6,468 nucleotides of DNA from Deltaproteobacteria bacterium (GTDB lineage Bacteria; Myxococcota_A; UBA9160): positions 3,424-9,891 of the forward strand of contig DOUU01000304.1 in NCBI GenBank assembly GCA_003520425.1, in the 5' to 3' direction. The translations under genes and the position numbers were made by a program. Under the pieces are notes generated by a model. The model did not search any database. It saw nothing but the letters and a program-made list of their open reading frames with translations, and was not told where the DNA came from. Shown here piece after piece: positions 5,450 to 6,468 of this stretch. Positions within the stretch are counted from its first letter, which is position 1. Every line of letters starts with the position of its first letter.

Positions 5450-6468
5450 TTGAAAAACCCCCTTCACACCAAACTCTGTGAGATGTTGGGGATCGAGTTT
5501 CCCATCATCGCGTTCACGCACTGCAAGGACGTCGCCGTCGCCGTCATCAATGCAGGCGGCTTCGCGGTGCTCGGCGAGGCGATGCACACGCCCGACCAGA
5601 TCGCCGCCGACATCAAGTGGATCCGCGACCGAATCGAGGGTCGCCCTTTCGGGATCGACCTTGTGCTCCCCGCGTCCGTGCCGCCGGCGGATACCTTGGA
5701 GCAGCTCATGGCGAAGATCCCGGAGACGCACCTCGAGTTCGCGCGCATGATCAAGAAGAAATATGACGTGCCGGACCCCAAGGGCCCGATCGCCCTCCAC
5801 CAGTGGGGAGGCCTCAACCAGGCGATGGCACGCGCGCAACTCGAGGTGTTGATGGACGAGCGCGTTCCCGTGCTCGCCTCAGGGCTCGGCAGCCCAGCCT
5901 TCCTGCTGGAGCGCGCCCACCAGCTTGGAATCCGGGTGTTCGGCCTGATCGGAAAGAAACGGCAGGCCAAGCGCCAGATCGATGCGGGAGTCGATGCCGT
6001 GATCGCACAGGGATACGATGCGGCCGGCCACACCGGCGCCGTGGGCACCTTTTCGATCGTGGCAGAGGTGGCCTCCATCGCTGGAGAGACCCCCGTGATC
6101 GCCGCGGGTGGAGTCACCACCGGGCGTCACCTGGCCGCTGCGCTCTGCCTCGGTGCCTCGGGTGTGTGGACGGGCACGCGCTGGCTTGCTTCCCGGGAGT
6201 CGGACGTCGACATGCTGGTCAAGGAGAAGATGCTGGCGGCTGGCGCAGACGACACGTCCTACTCCACGTGCATCTCGGGCATGACGATGCGCGTTCTCAA
6301 GTGCCCTTGGACGGAGGAGTGGGAGAAGCCCGGCGCGCCCGATGTGCTCCCGACGCCCTATCAGATGCTCCTGAGCGCCGACTACCTGCAAGGCGCAAAC
6401 GACAACCGCAGAGCCGATCTCATGACGGAAGCGGCAGGCCAGGGCGTCGGGTTCGTGACGGAGATCAA
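5450..6468 (+). CDS. Nitronate monooxygenase / NPD-like FMN flavoprotein (3' end beyond the window)
   Basis: From TTG 5450 the frame is open for 339 codons to the window edge. The protein is a TIM-barrel FMN enzyme of the 2-nitropropane dioxygenase family, which includes nitronate monooxygenases and FabK-type enoyl-ACP reductases. Visible motifs are the N-terminal LCEMLGIEFPII (9-20), the flavin-site block AQGYDAAGHTG (186-196) with the conserved histidine H194, and the FMN phosphate-binding segment VIAAGGVTTGRHLAAALCLG (216-235) followed by ASGVWTGTRWLAS (236-248). A lid-like insertion at about residues 75-125 with ETHLEFARMIKKKYDVP resembles the longer NPD-like proteins found in catabolic clusters more than classical short nitronate monooxygenases. 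The first residues (KNPLHTKLCEMLGIEFP) fit the usual family start, which supports TTG; the ATG at 5483 would cut into this motif. It lies 112 bases after the CoA-transferase pair on the same strand and may belong to that operon. The true reaction could be oxidation of a nitronate or reduction/oxidation of an unsaturated CoA ester. The family call is confident and the substrate is unknown. Confidence 0.9.
   Translation, partial: MKNPLHTKLCEMLGIEFPIIAFTHCKDVAVAVINAGGFAVLGEAMHTPDQIAADIKWIRDRIEGRPFGIDLVLPASVPPADTLEQLMAKIPETHLEFARMIKKKYDVPDPKGPIALHQWGGLNQAMARAQLEVLMDERVPVLASGLGSPAFLLERAHQLGIRVFGLIGKKRQAKRQIDAGVDAVIAQGYDAAGHTGAVGTFSIVAEVASIAGETPVIAAGGVTTGRHLAAALCLGASGVWTGTRWLASRESDVDMLVKEKMLAAGADDTSYSTCISGMTMRVLKCPWTEEWEKPGAPDVLPTPYQMLLSADYLQGANDNRRADLMTEAAGQGVGFVTEI

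Overview
The window is GC-rich by eye (roughly two thirds G+C, an estimate) and densely coded, and it uses GTG and TTG starts as well as ATG. The gene families present (class III CoA-transferases, a DUF1214 protein, a YtcJ-like amidohydrolase, a nitronate monooxygenase-like flavoprotein) are typical of the catabolic gene pools of high-GC bacteria such as Myxococcota and other former Deltaproteobacteria, Binatota, some Gammaproteobacteria and Actinobacteria. No ribosomal RNA or other marker gene is present, so the lineage remains a guess.

The layout is two divergent transcription units meeting at about 2797-2846. The minus-strand unit reads leftwards. It starts with a family-3 amidohydrolase (2796-1309) interrupted by one in-frame amber codon at 2050-2052. 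A DUF1214-domain protein follows (1267-146, strong ribosome binding site). The third gene is the start of an unrecognised protein (131 to beyond the left edge), whose ribosome binding site overlaps the DUF1214 stop. The plus-strand unit reads rightwards: two class III CoA-transferase paralogues overlapping by 14 bases (2847-4070 and 4057-5337), then, after a 112-base gap, a nitronate monooxygenase/NPD-type flavoprotein (5450 to beyond the right edge).

The likely theme is catabolism of an organic acid. The CoA-transferase pair would activate a carboxylate by moving CoA from a donor thioester, and the flavoprotein and amidohydrolase would act elsewhere in the same pathway. The substrate cannot be read from the sequence. 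The two CoA-transferases differ at the catalytic position: the second keeps the nucleophilic Asp (D185), while the first has His (H175) at the aligned site. This fits a heteromeric enzyme with one catalytic and one non-catalytic subunit.

The divergent gap holds a plausible minus-strand sigma70-like promoter whose predicted start lies almost on the amidohydrolase ATG, which suggests a leaderless transcript. A perfect 8-base inverted repeat covers that start region. The 5338-5449 gap shows a ribosome binding site at its right end and no convincing promoter or terminator. I saw no tRNA, rRNA, CRISPR array, insertion sequence or attachment site. No wholly new system is evident. The points most worth a second look are the amber codon and the asymmetric CoA-transferase pair.
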